Below, piece by piece: positions 8,650 through 18,422 of a stretch of DNA of 64,000 nt; the first letter of the stretch is position 1, and each line of letters starts with the position of its first letter. The notes under the pieces were generated by a model. It made no database searches and was not told the DNA's origin. It saw only the letters and a program-made list of their open reading frames with translations. The DNA is from Pseudogulbenkiania sp. MAI-1 (GTDB lineage: Bacteria > Pseudomonadota > Gammaproteobacteria > Burkholderiales > Chromobacteriaceae), in contig NZ_AZUR01000001.1 of assembly GCF_000527175.1 (NCBI RefSeq), positions 186,001 through 250,000 on the forward strand, read 5' to 3'. The position numbers were made by a program, and so were the translations under genes.

Positions 8650-8678
8650 ATAATAAGTCGCTTTTATTTAACTGGAAA
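8650..8678 (-). promoter_or_regulatory. candidate promoter of the GGDEF/EAL gene
   Basis: Read on the minus strand, TATTAT (8650-8655) is preceded by a 17-bp spacer and a weak -35, TTTCCA (four of six consensus bases). The region is AT-rich against a GC-rich background. The remaining 8679-8890 holds no gene I can support. Confidence 0.4.
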
Positions 8679-8890
8679 GGCGGTTTTTGCCCGTAGGCCT
8701 GCTACTTGCACGTCAATGTCATGAGTAAAAGACAGACTTTAGCATTTTGGCCTGTGTGGGATGAGCAGGGAGAGGGGGGTAGAGAGTATGTGCCGCCGAT
8801 AGCGGCGAGTCGGCGGCCAGGGAGGGGGGGACATATGCCGTGTGAGGGCGGGAAGGGGCGGCGTTTTTCGTCGGTAACCGCCCTGTGCGT

Positions 8891-9349
8891 TCAGGGGGAG
8901 GGCATCATGCCTTCCTCGATCTTGACTTCGACTTCGACCGTGCCGGCGCGGGAGAAGCGCAGCGTGAGCGGGAAGCGCTCGCCGGCCTTGAGCGGGGCGG
9001 TCAGTCCCATCAGCATGATGTGGAGTCCGCCGGGCGCCAGCGTGATGGTTTGGCCGGGCGGCAGCTCGATGCCTTCGGTCACCGCGCGCATGCGCATCAC
9101 ACCCTTGTCGTTGAGGTGCTGGTGCAGCTCGGCGCTGGCGGCGCGCGGGGTGCTGACCGCGAGCAGGCGGTCGGCGGTCTTGCCTTGGTTGTCGAGTTTC
9201 AGGTAGACCGCGCCGCTGCTCATCATGGCCGGCATGGCGCGGCTCCACGGGTGGCCGATGCGCAGCGAGCCCAGCACGTAATGGTGGGCCAGCGCAGGCA
9301 GGGCAAGCAGGATGAGGAACAGGGCGGACAGGGGGCGGGCGAGTTTCAT
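8891..9349 (-). CDS. periplasmic copper chaperone PCu(A)C
   Basis: A protein of 152 residues with a cleavable signal peptide (about residues 1-21, ending ALA) and the DUF461/PCuAC domain. The copper-binding His/Met set is visible: HQH at 76-78, MRM at 85-87, and LHIM with His110 and Met112. The family delivers Cu(I) in the periplasm, usually to the CuA site of cytochrome c oxidase. The start at 9349 is chosen because upstream in-frame codons would destroy the signal peptide. Here the gene is alone, without the Sco or TonB genes that often accompany it; it diverges from the marC gene. Confidence 0.92.
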   Translation of the reverse strand: MKLARPLSALFLILLALPALAHHYVLGSLRIGHPWSRAMPAMMSSGAVYLKLDNQGKTADRLLAVSTPRAASAELHQHLNDKGVMRMRAVTEGIELPPGQTITLAPGGLHIMLMGLTAPLKAGERFPLTLRFSRAGTVEVEVKIEEGMMPSP

Positions 9350-9402
9350 GTCTTTCGTATTGTCGAGGGTAAATGGCGGAACCGTAGCATAGTGTGGCCC
9401 GG

Positions 9403-9431
9403 CGGTGCTGCGACAGATTGCCGCAGCACCG
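9403..9431. promoter_or_regulatory. 10-bp perfect inverted repeat in the copper chaperone/marC divergent region
   Basis: CGGTGCTGCG (9403-9412) and CGCAGCACCG (9422-9431) are exact inverted copies with a 9-base loop. There is no T-run on either side, so an operator or RNA stem is more likely than a terminator. The function is unknown. Confidence 0.5.
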
Positions 9432-9460
9432 TATCCGCTGGCAAGCCGCCGCCGAGGCGG

Positions 9461-9480
9461 TAGAATATCGGCCCGATATT
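9461..9480 (+). promoter_or_regulatory. marC -10 box overlapped by a 17-bp perfect palindrome
   Basis: TAGAAT (9461-9466) looks like the -10 of the marC promoter. It is overlapped by AATATCGG-C-CCGATATT (9464-9480), a perfect palindrome with a one-base centre. A repressor bound here would block the promoter. No -35 of quality is visible, and no regulator is identified. Confidence 0.45.
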
Positions 9481-9494
9481 GCCGGCCGCATTCC

Positions 9495-10142
9495 ATGCTG
9501 AAAGCCTTGTACCTGCAGTTCCTGTTCGGTGGCCTGATCAGTCTGATCACCATCACCAACCCGCTGTCGAAGATTCCGCTGTTCATCACGCTGACCCGCG
9601 ACATGAGCGAGGAGCGGCGGGCCCACCAGGCGCGTCGCGCCTGCCTGTTCGCCGCCGGCATCATGCTGGTGTCGCTGCTGGGCGGCAACCTGATCATGTC
9701 GCTGTTCGGCATTTCCTACGGCGCGCTGCGCATCGCCGGCGGCTTCGTGGTGGCGGTGCTGGGCTACCGCATGCTGTTCCTGTCGCAGGACCCAGGCATG
9801 GCGCCCAAACTGCAGGACGGCAAGGAGGATTACGCCTTCTTCCCGCTGGCGATGCCGGGCATCAGCGGTCCGGGGACGATCGCCGTGGTGATCGGCATCG
9901 CTACCGAGATCGCCGAACTGCGCGGCTACGGCACCAAGGCGCTGGCGCTGGGGATGACAATGCTCGCCATCGCCCTGACCTGCATCGGCACCTGGCTGGT
10001 GTTGCGCTCGTCGACCCTGATCTCGGAGAAGCTGGGCCGTTCCGGACGCGAGGTGATGACGCGCTTGATGGGCTTTTTGCTGATCTGCGTCGGCGTGCAG
10101 TTCATCGGCTCTGGGGTGCGCACCTTCCTCGCCGGGTCGTGA
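9495..10142 (+). CDS. MarC family integral membrane protein
   Basis: A protein of 215 residues with six hydrophobic helices and the MarC/NAAT family landmarks: an N-terminal TITNPLSKIPLFITLT helix, the KEDYAFFPLAMPGISGPGTIAVVI core with its PGISGPG motif, and the C-terminal MTRLMGFLLICVGVQFIGSGVR helix. It sits in the inner membrane. Some archaeal relatives transport neutral amino acids; the role of bacterial members, including E. coli MarC, is not settled. It starts at the first ATG after a plausible -10 and is followed 89 bp later by an AraC regulator gene on the same strand. Confidence 0.92.
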   Translation: MLKALYLQFLFGGLISLITITNPLSKIPLFITLTRDMSEERRAHQARRACLFAAGIMLVSLLGGNLIMSLFGISYGALRIAGGFVVAVLGYRMLFLSQDPGMAPKLQDGKEDYAFFPLAMPGISGPGTIAVVIGIATEIAELRGYGTKALALGMTMLAIALTCIGTWLVLRSSTLISEKLGRSGREVMTRLMGFLLICVGVQFIGSGVRTFLAGS

Positions 10143-10231
10143 TCTGGCGGCCGCTGCCCGCCCGCTGCCGCCCCGGCCAAAAACCGGGCAGAATAGAGGG
10201 TCTCGCTTCCCTCCAGGGTCGCCATCGCGCC

Positions 10232-11089
10232 ATGTCTCCTCCTGCCGAATATTCCCGCCTTTTCCGCGCCGACGACATCGCGCCCTTGGAGTGTCTGGAC
10301 GCGCATTACGTCACCTACGCTTTTGCCCCGCACCTGCACGAGGACTACGTGATCGGCATGGTGTCCGCAGGGGTGGAGCGCTACCGCTACCGCGGCACCT
10401 GGCACTATGCCACGCCCGGTACGCTGGCGCTGCTCAACCCGGGCGAGGTGCACACCGGCGAGGCGGTGGAGGCGGAAGGCTGGCGCTACCGGGTGTTCTA
10501 CGCCGCGCCGGCGATGCTTGACCGGGTCGCCGCGGAAGTCTCCGGTCAGCCCGACGCACGCGCCTGGTTCGATGCTCGCCGCTCGGTAATCGACGATCCG
10601 GAGTTGGCCGGTCAACTGGCCGCACTGCATGCCGGCCTTGCCGACAGCACGGACCGGCTGGCGCGGCAGAGCGGGCTCTATCAGGCCTTTGCTACCCTGG
10701 TGGCGCGCCATATGGCGGTGCGCCCGGCGCCGCTGTTGCTGCACCGTCCGGCACTCGACACCGCGCGCCAGTTGCTGGCCGATCGTTTGGCCGACAACCT
10801 GTCGCTGGACGAACTGGCCGGCGCCAGCGGCCTGTCGCCCTACCACCTGAGCCGCAGCTTCGCCGTTGCCTTCGGCCTGCCGCCGGTGGCCTGGCGCAAC
10901 CAGCTCCGGGTGGCGCGGGCGCGCACGCTGCTGGCGCGTGGCGGCCGGCCGGCGGAGGTCGCCACCGAGCTGGGCTTCGCCGACCAGGCCCATCTGACGC
11001 GCGCCTTCCGCCTCGCGCTCGGGGTGACGCCGGCCGCCTACCAGCGCGCCGTCGGCGCAAGATCGTTCAAGACGGGTGATGGCTGCTGA
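10232..11089 (+). CDS. AraC family transcriptional regulator
   Basis: A protein of 285 residues. The first 165 form an AraC-type cupin ligand domain (HLHEDYVIGMVSAGVERYRYRG, then LLNPGEVHTGE). The last 100 or so form the double helix-turn-helix: NLSLDELAGASGLSPYHLSRSF for the first and AEVATELGFADQAHLTRAFRLALGVTPAAYQR for the second, the latter an excellent match to the family signature. It starts at the ATG at 10232. The same-strand azlCD pair begins 45 bp downstream; in many proteobacteria such regulators sit beside amino-acid exporters, so control of azlCD is a reasonable inference. Confidence 0.93.
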   Translation: MSPPAEYSRLFRADDIAPLECLDAHYVTYAFAPHLHEDYVIGMVSAGVERYRYRGTWHYATPGTLALLNPGEVHTGEAVEAEGWRYRVFYAAPAMLDRVAAEVSGQPDARAWFDARRSVIDDPELAGQLAALHAGLADSTDRLARQSGLYQAFATLVARHMAVRPAPLLLHRPALDTARQLLADRLADNLSLDELAGASGLSPYHLSRSFAVAFGLPPVAWRNQLRVARARTLLARGGRPAEVATELGFADQAHLTRAFRLALGVTPAAYQRAVGARSFKTGDGC

Positions 11090-11133
11090 GCCAGACTGGC
11101 GTACCCACCACTTTTCTTGAGTAACCCGCTTCG

Positions 11134-11835
11134 ATGAAACCTTCCGCTCTCGTTCTGGCGGGCGCCCGCGACAGCCTGCCGATGCTGATCGGCGCCGCAC
11201 CCTTCGGCGTGATCTTCGGCACGCTGGCGGTCGGCGCCGGCCTGTCGGCCGGTGCCGCGCTGGCGATGTCGGCCTTCGTCTTCGCCGGCTCCTCGCAGTT
11301 CGTCGCAGTCAGCCTGATCGGCGCCGGCGCGGCGCTGCCAGTGATCTGGCTCACCACCTTCGTCGTCAACCTGCGCCATGCGCTGTACAGCGCCACGCTC
11401 TTGCCCTACGCGCGCGACTGGAGCGCGCGCTGGCGCTGGCCGCTGGCGTTCTGGCTGACCGACGAGACCTTCGCCGTGGTCGAGCACCGCTTCCGCCGCC
11501 AGGGGGCGTCCGGCGGCCAGTGGTACCAGCTCGGCTCCTCGCTGGCGATGTACCTCAACTGGCTGCTGTGGAGCGCGTTGGGCGTGTCGCTCGGCAAGGC
11601 GGTGCCGGGTCTGGCCGATTGGGGACTCGATTTCGCCATGGTGGCGACCTTCACCGCCATCGTCGCGCCGCAGTTGAAGAAGCGCCCGGCACTGGCGGCG
11701 GCCGTGGCGGCCGGGGCGGTGGCGCTGTTGGCGCGCGGCCTGCCCTACAAGCTCGACCTGATGCTGGCGGCACTGGCCGGGGTGATGGTCGGCATGGCAT
11801 GCGAAAGCCTTGCCGACAGGAGGGTGACGGCATGA
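11134..11835 (+). CDS. azlC: AzlC family branched-chain amino-acid exporter, large subunit
   Basis: A protein of 233 residues with several membrane helices and the AzlC signature near the N-terminus ([22 protein letters not shown]), followed by [13 protein letters not shown] and the NLRHALYSA motif. Together with the small AzlD subunit it forms an inner-membrane exporter of branched-chain amino acids or analogues, by analogy with BrnFE and AzlCD. It overlaps azlD by 4 bp (ATGA), the usual arrangement for this two-component permease. It follows the AraC regulator by 45 bp. Confidence 0.94.
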   Translation: MKPSALVLAGARDSLPMLIGAAPFGVIFGTLAVGAGLSAGAALAMSAFVFAGSSQFVAVSLIGAGAALPVIWLTTFVVNLRHALYSATLLPYARDWSARWRWPLAFWLTDETFAVVEHRFRRQGASGGQWYQLGSSLAMYLNWLLWSALGVSLGKAVPGLADWGLDFAMVATFTAIVAPQLKKRPALAAAVAAGAVALLARGLPYKLDLMLAALAGVMVGMACESLADRRVTA

Positions 11836-12146
11836 CGATCTGGCTAACCATCGCCGGCATGGCGCTGTTGACCGTGCTGATCCGCGCCAGTTTCCTGGTG
11901 TTCGGCCACCGCCTGAGTTTCCCGGTCTGGCTCAACCGGGCCTTGCACTACGTCCCCGCGGCGGTGCTGACCGCCCTGGTGGTGCCGATGGCGCTGGCGC
12001 CGCAGGGCACGCTCGACGTCTCGCCGGCCAACCCCTACCTGATCGGCACGCTGGTGGCCGGACTGGTGGCGCTGCTGACCCGGCACACGCTGCTCGCCAT
12101 CGTGGTCAGCTTTGCCGTGTACGGCGCGTTGCGCTGGCTCGGTTGA
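11832..12146 (+). CDS. azlD: AzlD family small subunit of amino-acid exporter
   Basis: A protein of 104 residues with three to four hydrophobic helices ([65 protein letters not shown]), the pattern of AzlD. It starts inside the azlC stop, so the subunits are probably made by coupled translation. Its stop is only four bases from the stop of the convergent rodA gene, leaving no room for a separate terminator. Confidence 0.92.
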   Translation: MTIWLTIAGMALLTVLIRASFLVFGHRLSFPVWLNRALHYVPAAVLTALVVPMALAPQGTLDVSPANPYLIGTLVAGLVALLTRHTLLAIVVSFAVYGALRWLG

Positions 12147-12150
12147 CGCC

Positions 12151-13245
12151 TCAGCGCCGCATGTTGCCGATGCTCATCAGCATGCCGAGGCCGAGCATCA
12201 GCGTCAGGGTGGCGGTGCCGCCGTACGACACCAGGGGCAGTGGCACGCCGACCACCGGCAGAATGCCGGCCACCATGCCCATGTTGACGAAGGCGTAGAC
12301 GAAGAACGACATGGTGATTGCCCCGCCCATCAGCCGCCCGTACAGAGTCTGCGCGCGCGCGCTGATCATCAGCCCGCGGCTGACGATCAGCAGGTAGAGC
12401 GCTACCAGGATGAGGTTGCCGACCAGGCCGAACTCCTCCGAGTACACCGCGAAGATGAAGTCGGTGGTGCGCTCCGGGATGTAGTCGAGGTGGGTCTGGG
12501 TGCCGTTGAGCCAGCCTTTGCCGAACGGCCCGCCCGAGCCGATCGCGATCATCGACTGGATGATGTGGTAGCCGGCGCCGAGCGGGTCTTCCATCGGGTC
12601 GATCAGCGTCAGCACGCGCTTGCGCTGGTAGTCGTGCATCAGGTTCCACACCACCGGCAGGCTGGCGGCGAACGCCACCGCGCCGCCGATCAGCACTTTC
12701 CACGACAACCCGGCGAAGTACAGCACGAAGAAACCCGCGCCCATGATCAGCGTGGCGGTGCCGAGGTCGGGCTGCTTGAGCACCAGCCAGCCGGGAATGA
12801 CGATCAGCACCACGGCGACCAGATAGTGCCACCAGCGCAGGCTCAGCTCGAAGCGCTGGAAGAACCACGCCACCATCATCGGCAACGCGATCTTCATGAT
12901 TTCCGACGGCTGGATGCGGGTGATGCCCAGTTCCAGCCAGCGCGTCGAGCCGTTGACGGTCACCCCCTTGAAGTGCACCGCCAACAGCAGCAGCACCCCC
13001 ACGGCATAGATCGGCGGCGCGAAGTTCATGATCGACTGCGGGCGCATGCGCGCCGCGCCCCACATCACGACGAGGCCCAACAGGGTGTAGACCAGCTTGT
13101 TGTCGATCTTCTCGAAGCTCTGGTTCGAGGCCGAGTACAGCACCAGCATGCTGAGTACGAACAGCAGGCCGAGAAACAGCATCATCCAGCCGTCCAGCGG
13201 CTCGCGCACGAACTGCCAGAGGCGTTTAAGGAGCGGGGGTTGCAT
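12151..13245 (-). CDS. rodA: rod-shape peptidoglycan glycosyltransferase RodA
   Basis: A SEDS-family inner-membrane protein of 364 residues and about ten helices. RodA polymerises lipid II into glycan strands for lateral wall growth together with PBP2. Family landmarks are visible: NGSTRWLELGITRIQPSEIMKIALP, QPDLGTATL, DPLGAGYHIIQSMIAIGSGGPFGKGWLNGTQTHLDYIPERTTDFIFAVYSEEFGLVG, and PLPLVSYGGTATLTLM. The Asp of the WNLMHDY loop region is kept. It is the last gene of mreB-mreC-mreD-mrdA-rodA and overlaps mrdA by 20 bp. The separate SEDS gene ftsW lies 18 kb away in the division cluster. Confidence 0.97.
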   Translation of the reverse strand: MQPPLLKRLWQFVREPLDGWMMLFLGLLFVLSMLVLYSASNQSFEKIDNKLVYTLLGLVVMWGAARMRPQSIMNFAPPIYAVGVLLLLAVHFKGVTVNGSTRWLELGITRIQPSEIMKIALPMMVAWFFQRFELSLRWWHYLVAVVLIVIPGWLVLKQPDLGTATLIMGAGFFVLYFAGLSWKVLIGGAVAFAASLPVVWNLMHDYQRKRVLTLIDPMEDPLGAGYHIIQSMIAIGSGGPFGKGWLNGTQTHLDYIPERTTDFIFAVYSEEFGLVGNLILVALYLLIVSRGLMISARAQTLYGRLMGGAITMSFFVYAFVNMGMVAGILPVVGVPLPLVSYGGTATLTLMLGLGMLMSIGNMRR

Positions 13246-15223
13246 CGTGGCTCTCCTGCTCTTCGGCAGCGCGTTCGGCCTGCGCCCGGGCGATCTCTTC
13301 CGCGCTGCGGGTTTCCGTTTTCACCGTCTGCAACTGGCCGGAGAGATCGGCCGGCACCTTGCCGGTGAGGTAAAAATCGGTCACGGCGCGGGCGATCGGC
13401 GCGGCGGCGGCCGCACCGAAACCGGCGTTCTCGACGATCACCGCCAGCGCGATCTTCGGCGCCTCGACCGGCGCGAAGGCGACGAACCAGGAGTGGTCGC
13501 GGTAGCGCTCGGCGATGGCGGCGGCGTTGTACTTGGCGCCCTGCTTGATCTGCACCACCTGGGCGGTGCCGGTCTTGCCGGCCATGGTGTAGGGCAGGTT
13601 GACGCCGATGCGCGCCGCGGTGCCACCCGGCTGCAGCACCATCTGCATGCCGTGCTTGACGTAGTCGAAATGGGCCGCTTTGAACGGCAGGCGGCGGGTG
13701 GGACTGGCGCCGATCAAGGCTTCCTTGCCACGCTGCGGGTCCACCACCTTCTGTACCAGGTGCGGCTTGAACATGGTGCCGTCGTTGGCCAGCGTCGCGA
13801 CGCCGTTGGCCAGCTGCAGCGGGGTGTAGGCGTTGAAGCCCTGGCCGATGCCGATGCTGACCACGTCGGCGGGGTACCAGCGGCGCACTTCCGGCCGGTA
13901 CTTGGCGAAGCGCCTGGCTTTCCATTCCTTGGACGGCAGCACGCCGGCGGCCTCGCCATCGAGGTCGATGCCGGTCTTGCTGCCCAGCCCGAACTGGCCG
14001 ATCAGCGGATGGATGCGGTCGATGCCCATGTCCCAGGCCAGCTTGTAGAAGAAGGTATCGCTGGAGACCTGAATCGCCTTGGCCAGATTGGCCATGCCGT
14101 TGCCGCGCGGGTTGGAGTCGCGGAACTGGTGGCTGGAGCCGGGCAGGGTGAAGTAGCCGGGCGCCGGGCGGACGTCGTTGGGGCCGATCGAACCGGCTTC
14201 CAGCGCCGCCATCGCCATGAACGGTTTGAAGGTCGAGCCGGGCGGGTAGAGGCCGCGCAAGGCGCGGTTGACCAGCGGCTTCTCCCAATCCTCGTTCAGT
14301 TCCTTCCAGGTCTGGCTGTCGATGCCGTCGATGAACAGCGAGGGGTCGAAGCCGGGCTTGGACAGGAAGGCCAGCACGCCGCCGTCGCGCGGGTCGATCG
14401 CCACCAGTGCGCCGCGGCGCTTGCCGAACAGCTTGTCGGCGATCTCCTGCAGGCGGATGTCGAGCGCCAGGTGCAGGCTCCGGCCGTTGACGGGGGGAGT
14501 GCGGCGCAGCGTGCGGATGGCGCGTCCACCGGCGTCGGTTTCCATCTCCTCGAAGCCGACCGTGCCGTGCAGCTCGTCCTCGTAGGTGTATTCCAGCCCG
14601 GTCTTGCCGATATAGGTGGTGCCGCGGTAGTTGGTGGTCTTGTTCTCTTCTTCCAGCCGCTCCACGTCGCGGGTGTTGATGCGGCCGATGTAGCCCAGCA
14701 CGTGGCTGGTCAATTCCTTGAACGGGTAGTCGCGGAACAGCCGCGCCTTGACCTCGACGCCGGGGAAGCGCCAGGCGTGCGCCGCCATGCGCGCCGCCTC
14801 TTCCTCGGAGAGTTTGGTCTTGAGCGGGATCGCCTCGAAGCTGCGCGTCTCCGCCCGCAGTTTCTTGAACAGCTTGAGGTCGCGTGGCGTGATGTTGACC
14901 AGTGTGCCGAGCTCGGCGATGGTGGCGTCGAGATCGTCGATCTTGCTGAGCGTCAGTTCCAGCGTGTAGGCCGAATAGTTCTGCGCCAGGATCACGCCGT
15001 TGCGGTCGACGATCAGCCCGCGGCTGGGCAGGATGGGCACCAGCGAGATGCGGTTGTTCTGGGCCAGCGTGGAAAAATGCTCATGCTGCATCACCTGCAG
15101 CCAGACGAAACGGCTGACCAAGAGCAGGAACAGCAGCACCATGATGGCGTAGGCGACGATCAGCCGGAGCTGGAACTGGCTCTCTTCCGCCTGGGCGTTC
15201 TTGAAACGGGTGGGTCGGGACAT
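13226..15223 (-). CDS. mrdA: penicillin-binding protein 2 (elongasome transpeptidase)
   Basis: A protein of 665 residues, anchored by a single helix at about 20-43. The dimerisation/pedestal domain follows (LPSRGLIVDRNGVILAQN), then the class B transpeptidase. Active-site motifs: SxxK with Ser330 and Lys333 in PPGSTFKPF, SxD at 387-389 (SSD), and KTG in AGKTGTAQV. It cross-links peptidoglycan made by RodA during cell elongation and is the target of mecillinam. It sits between mreD (3 bp spacing) and rodA (20-bp overlap). It is distinguished from FtsI by the SxD motif, the RodA partner and the location. Confidence 0.97.
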   Translation of the reverse strand: MSRPTRFKNAQAEESQFQLRLIVAYAIMVLLFLLLVSRFVWLQVMQHEHFSTLAQNNRISLVPILPSRGLIVDRNGVILAQNYSAYTLELTLSKIDDLDATIAELGTLVNITPRDLKLFKKLRAETRSFEAIPLKTKLSEEEAARMAAHAWRFPGVEVKARLFRDYPFKELTSHVLGYIGRINTRDVERLEEENKTTNYRGTTYIGKTGLEYTYEDELHGTVGFEEMETDAGGRAIRTLRRTPPVNGRSLHLALDIRLQEIADKLFGKRRGALVAIDPRDGGVLAFLSKPGFDPSLFIDGIDSQTWKELNEDWEKPLVNRALRGLYPPGSTFKPFMAMAALEAGSIGPNDVRPAPGYFTLPGSSHQFRDSNPRGNGMANLAKAIQVSSDTFFYKLAWDMGIDRIHPLIGQFGLGSKTGIDLDGEAAGVLPSKEWKARRFAKYRPEVRRWYPADVVSIGIGQGFNAYTPLQLANGVATLANDGTMFKPHLVQKVVDPQRGKEALIGASPTRRLPFKAAHFDYVKHGMQMVLQPGGTAARIGVNLPYTMAGKTGTAQVVQIKQGAKYNAAAIAERYRDHSWFVAFAPVEAPKIALAVIVENAGFGAAAAAPIARAVTDFYLTGKVPADLSGQLQTVKTETRSAEEIARAQAERAAEEQESHDATPAP

Positions 15224-15226
15224 ACT

Positions 15227-15730
15227 TCAGACCGAATGCTGCCGGTACGGCAGCAACAGCAGCTTGGTCAGCAAGGGCCACAACAGCGCGGCGATCAGCG
15301 GCGGCAGGAAATAGCCCCAACCGACGAAGGCAGCGCCGCTGACCATGCGCACCGCCACCATGATGGCCTGGTTGGCCAGCATCAGACCGAGCACTGCCAG
15401 CGCCTGCTGGCCGAGGTTGAACATCACCAACTGGCGCTGCTGGCGCAGCGCCAGGTAGCTGGTGATCGAGTAGGCCAGCGCATGTTGACCGAACAGCCCG
15501 GCGGTGGCCACATCGGCCACCAGGCCGAGCAGGAAGGCACTGCCGATATTGATGCGGCGCGGCTGATTGATCACCCAGTACAGCAGCAACAGTCCGATCA
15601 GGTCGGGCAGCCAGCGGGTGGAGCCGGCCGGCAGCGGAATCAGCTCGGCCAGCACGGCGATGACGAAGGTCAGGTAGATGAAGCGGCGCTTGACCGGCTT
15701 CAACAATTCTTTGGGACGCTCAAACGGCAT
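15227..15730 (-). CDS. mreD: rod shape-determining protein MreD
   Basis: A protein of 167 residues with five to six hydrophobic helices, the usual size and look of MreD. Recognisable stretches are PDLIGLLLLYWVINQPRRINIGSAFLLGLVADVATAGLFGQHAL and the C-terminal PPLIAALLWPLLTKLLLLP. It is an inner-membrane part of the elongasome that links MreC/MreB to PBP2-RodA. It lies between mreC and mrdA with spacings of only a few bases, so all are one operon. Confidence 0.94.
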   Translation of the reverse strand: MPFERPKELLKPVKRRFIYLTFVIAVLAELIPLPAGSTRWLPDLIGLLLLYWVINQPRRINIGSAFLLGLVADVATAGLFGQHALAYSITSYLALRQQRQLVMFNLGQQALAVLGLMLANQAIMVAVRMVSGAAFVGWGYFLPPLIAALLWPLLTKLLLLPYRQHSV

Positions 15731-15732
15731 GG

Positions 15733-16617
15733 TTACTCCGTACTGCGGGGCGGCTGGGCGTCAGGGGCGGGGGGGCGCGGCGGCACGTGCTGCTTCGGGT
15801 TCAGCACCAGCACGAAACGGCTCTGCTGCACCCCGGCGATGACGCTGGTGGTGAGCCGGGCGAAGGTCGCGCCGGTGTTGCGCTCGATCTTGCCGATGCG
15901 GGCCACCGGCAGGCCGGCCGGGTACAGGTCGTCGATGCCGGAGGTCACCAGCAGATCCTTCTCCTGTACGTCGGCGTGGCTCGGCAGGTAGCGCACTTCC
16001 ACTCCGCCGCCGTAGCCGTACAGGATGGCGCGCGCGCCGGTGCGCTCGATCATCACCGGCACCATGTGGTTTTTGTCGATGATCAGCGTCACCTCGGCAG
16101 TCAGCGGCTGCACCCGCGTCACCTGGCCGATCAGCCCCTGGCTGTCGATCACCGGCTGGCCCGGGCGGATCTGTGCGTCCTCGCCCTTGTCGATGATCAG
16201 CTTGTAGGAGAACGGGTCGCGCCCGGTATAGAGCACTTCGGCCAGTTGGCCGCCCTCGGCGCGCGACGACTTGAGCTCGTTGAGCTGGCGCAACTCGCGG
16301 TACTCGCGCTCGACGGTGGCCAGCCGCGCAAGCTGGGCCGACATCCGCAGGCGCTGGCTTTTCAGCGCGTCGTTCTCGCTCTTGAGCTCAGCCTGCGCGG
16401 TGAAGAAGTCGATGGCGTGGCGCGCGCCGGCAAACGGCACGTTGACCGCGCGCTGCACCGGGTAGAGCGCCACCGACAGCGCCTCGCGGATGTGTTCCAG
16501 CAGACCGAAACGGCTATCGCCGATCAACAGCGCGATCGACAGCAGCGCGCACAGCGCGAGGCGGACCGCGGGGTGCGGGCCCTGGCGGATGAAGCTGGGG
16601 TTGTTGGCAAAATCCAT
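15733..16617 (-). CDS. mreC: rod shape-determining protein MreC
   Basis: A protein of 294 residues: one N-terminal membrane helix (ALCALLSIALLIGDSRFG), a periplasmic coiled coil (about 75-115, ENDALKSQRLRMSAQLARLATVEREYRELRQLNELKSS), then the MreC beta domains (IIDKGEDAQIRPGQPVIDSQGLIGQV, LLVTSGIDDLYPAGLPVARI). The protein assembles along the membrane and activates PBP2. The C-terminus ends in a short Pro-rich tail. It is preceded by mreB (43 bp away) and followed almost directly by mreD. Confidence 0.96.
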   Translation of the reverse strand: MDFANNPSFIRQGPHPAVRLALCALLSIALLIGDSRFGLLEHIREALSVALYPVQRAVNVPFAGARHAIDFFTAQAELKSENDALKSQRLRMSAQLARLATVEREYRELRQLNELKSSRAEGGQLAEVLYTGRDPFSYKLIIDKGEDAQIRPGQPVIDSQGLIGQVTRVQPLTAEVTLIIDKNHMVPVMIERTGARAILYGYGGGVEVRYLPSHADVQEKDLLVTSGIDDLYPAGLPVARIGKIERNTGATFARLTTSVIAGVQQSRFVLVLNPKQHVPPRPPAPDAQPPRSTE

Positions 16618-16660
16618 CTGGCAGGGCGTCCGGCCGGTTCAGGCCGGACGCGGATCCGGT

Positions 16661-18412
<1,752 letters not shown>

Positions 18413-18422
18413 TTACGACACC

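Noticed and set aside
13097..15991. 964-codon open frame antisense to mrdA-mreD-mreC
   Set aside because: It mirrors three well-supported genes, is composed of low-complexity Gln/Arg/Gly stretches, and has no recognisable domain.
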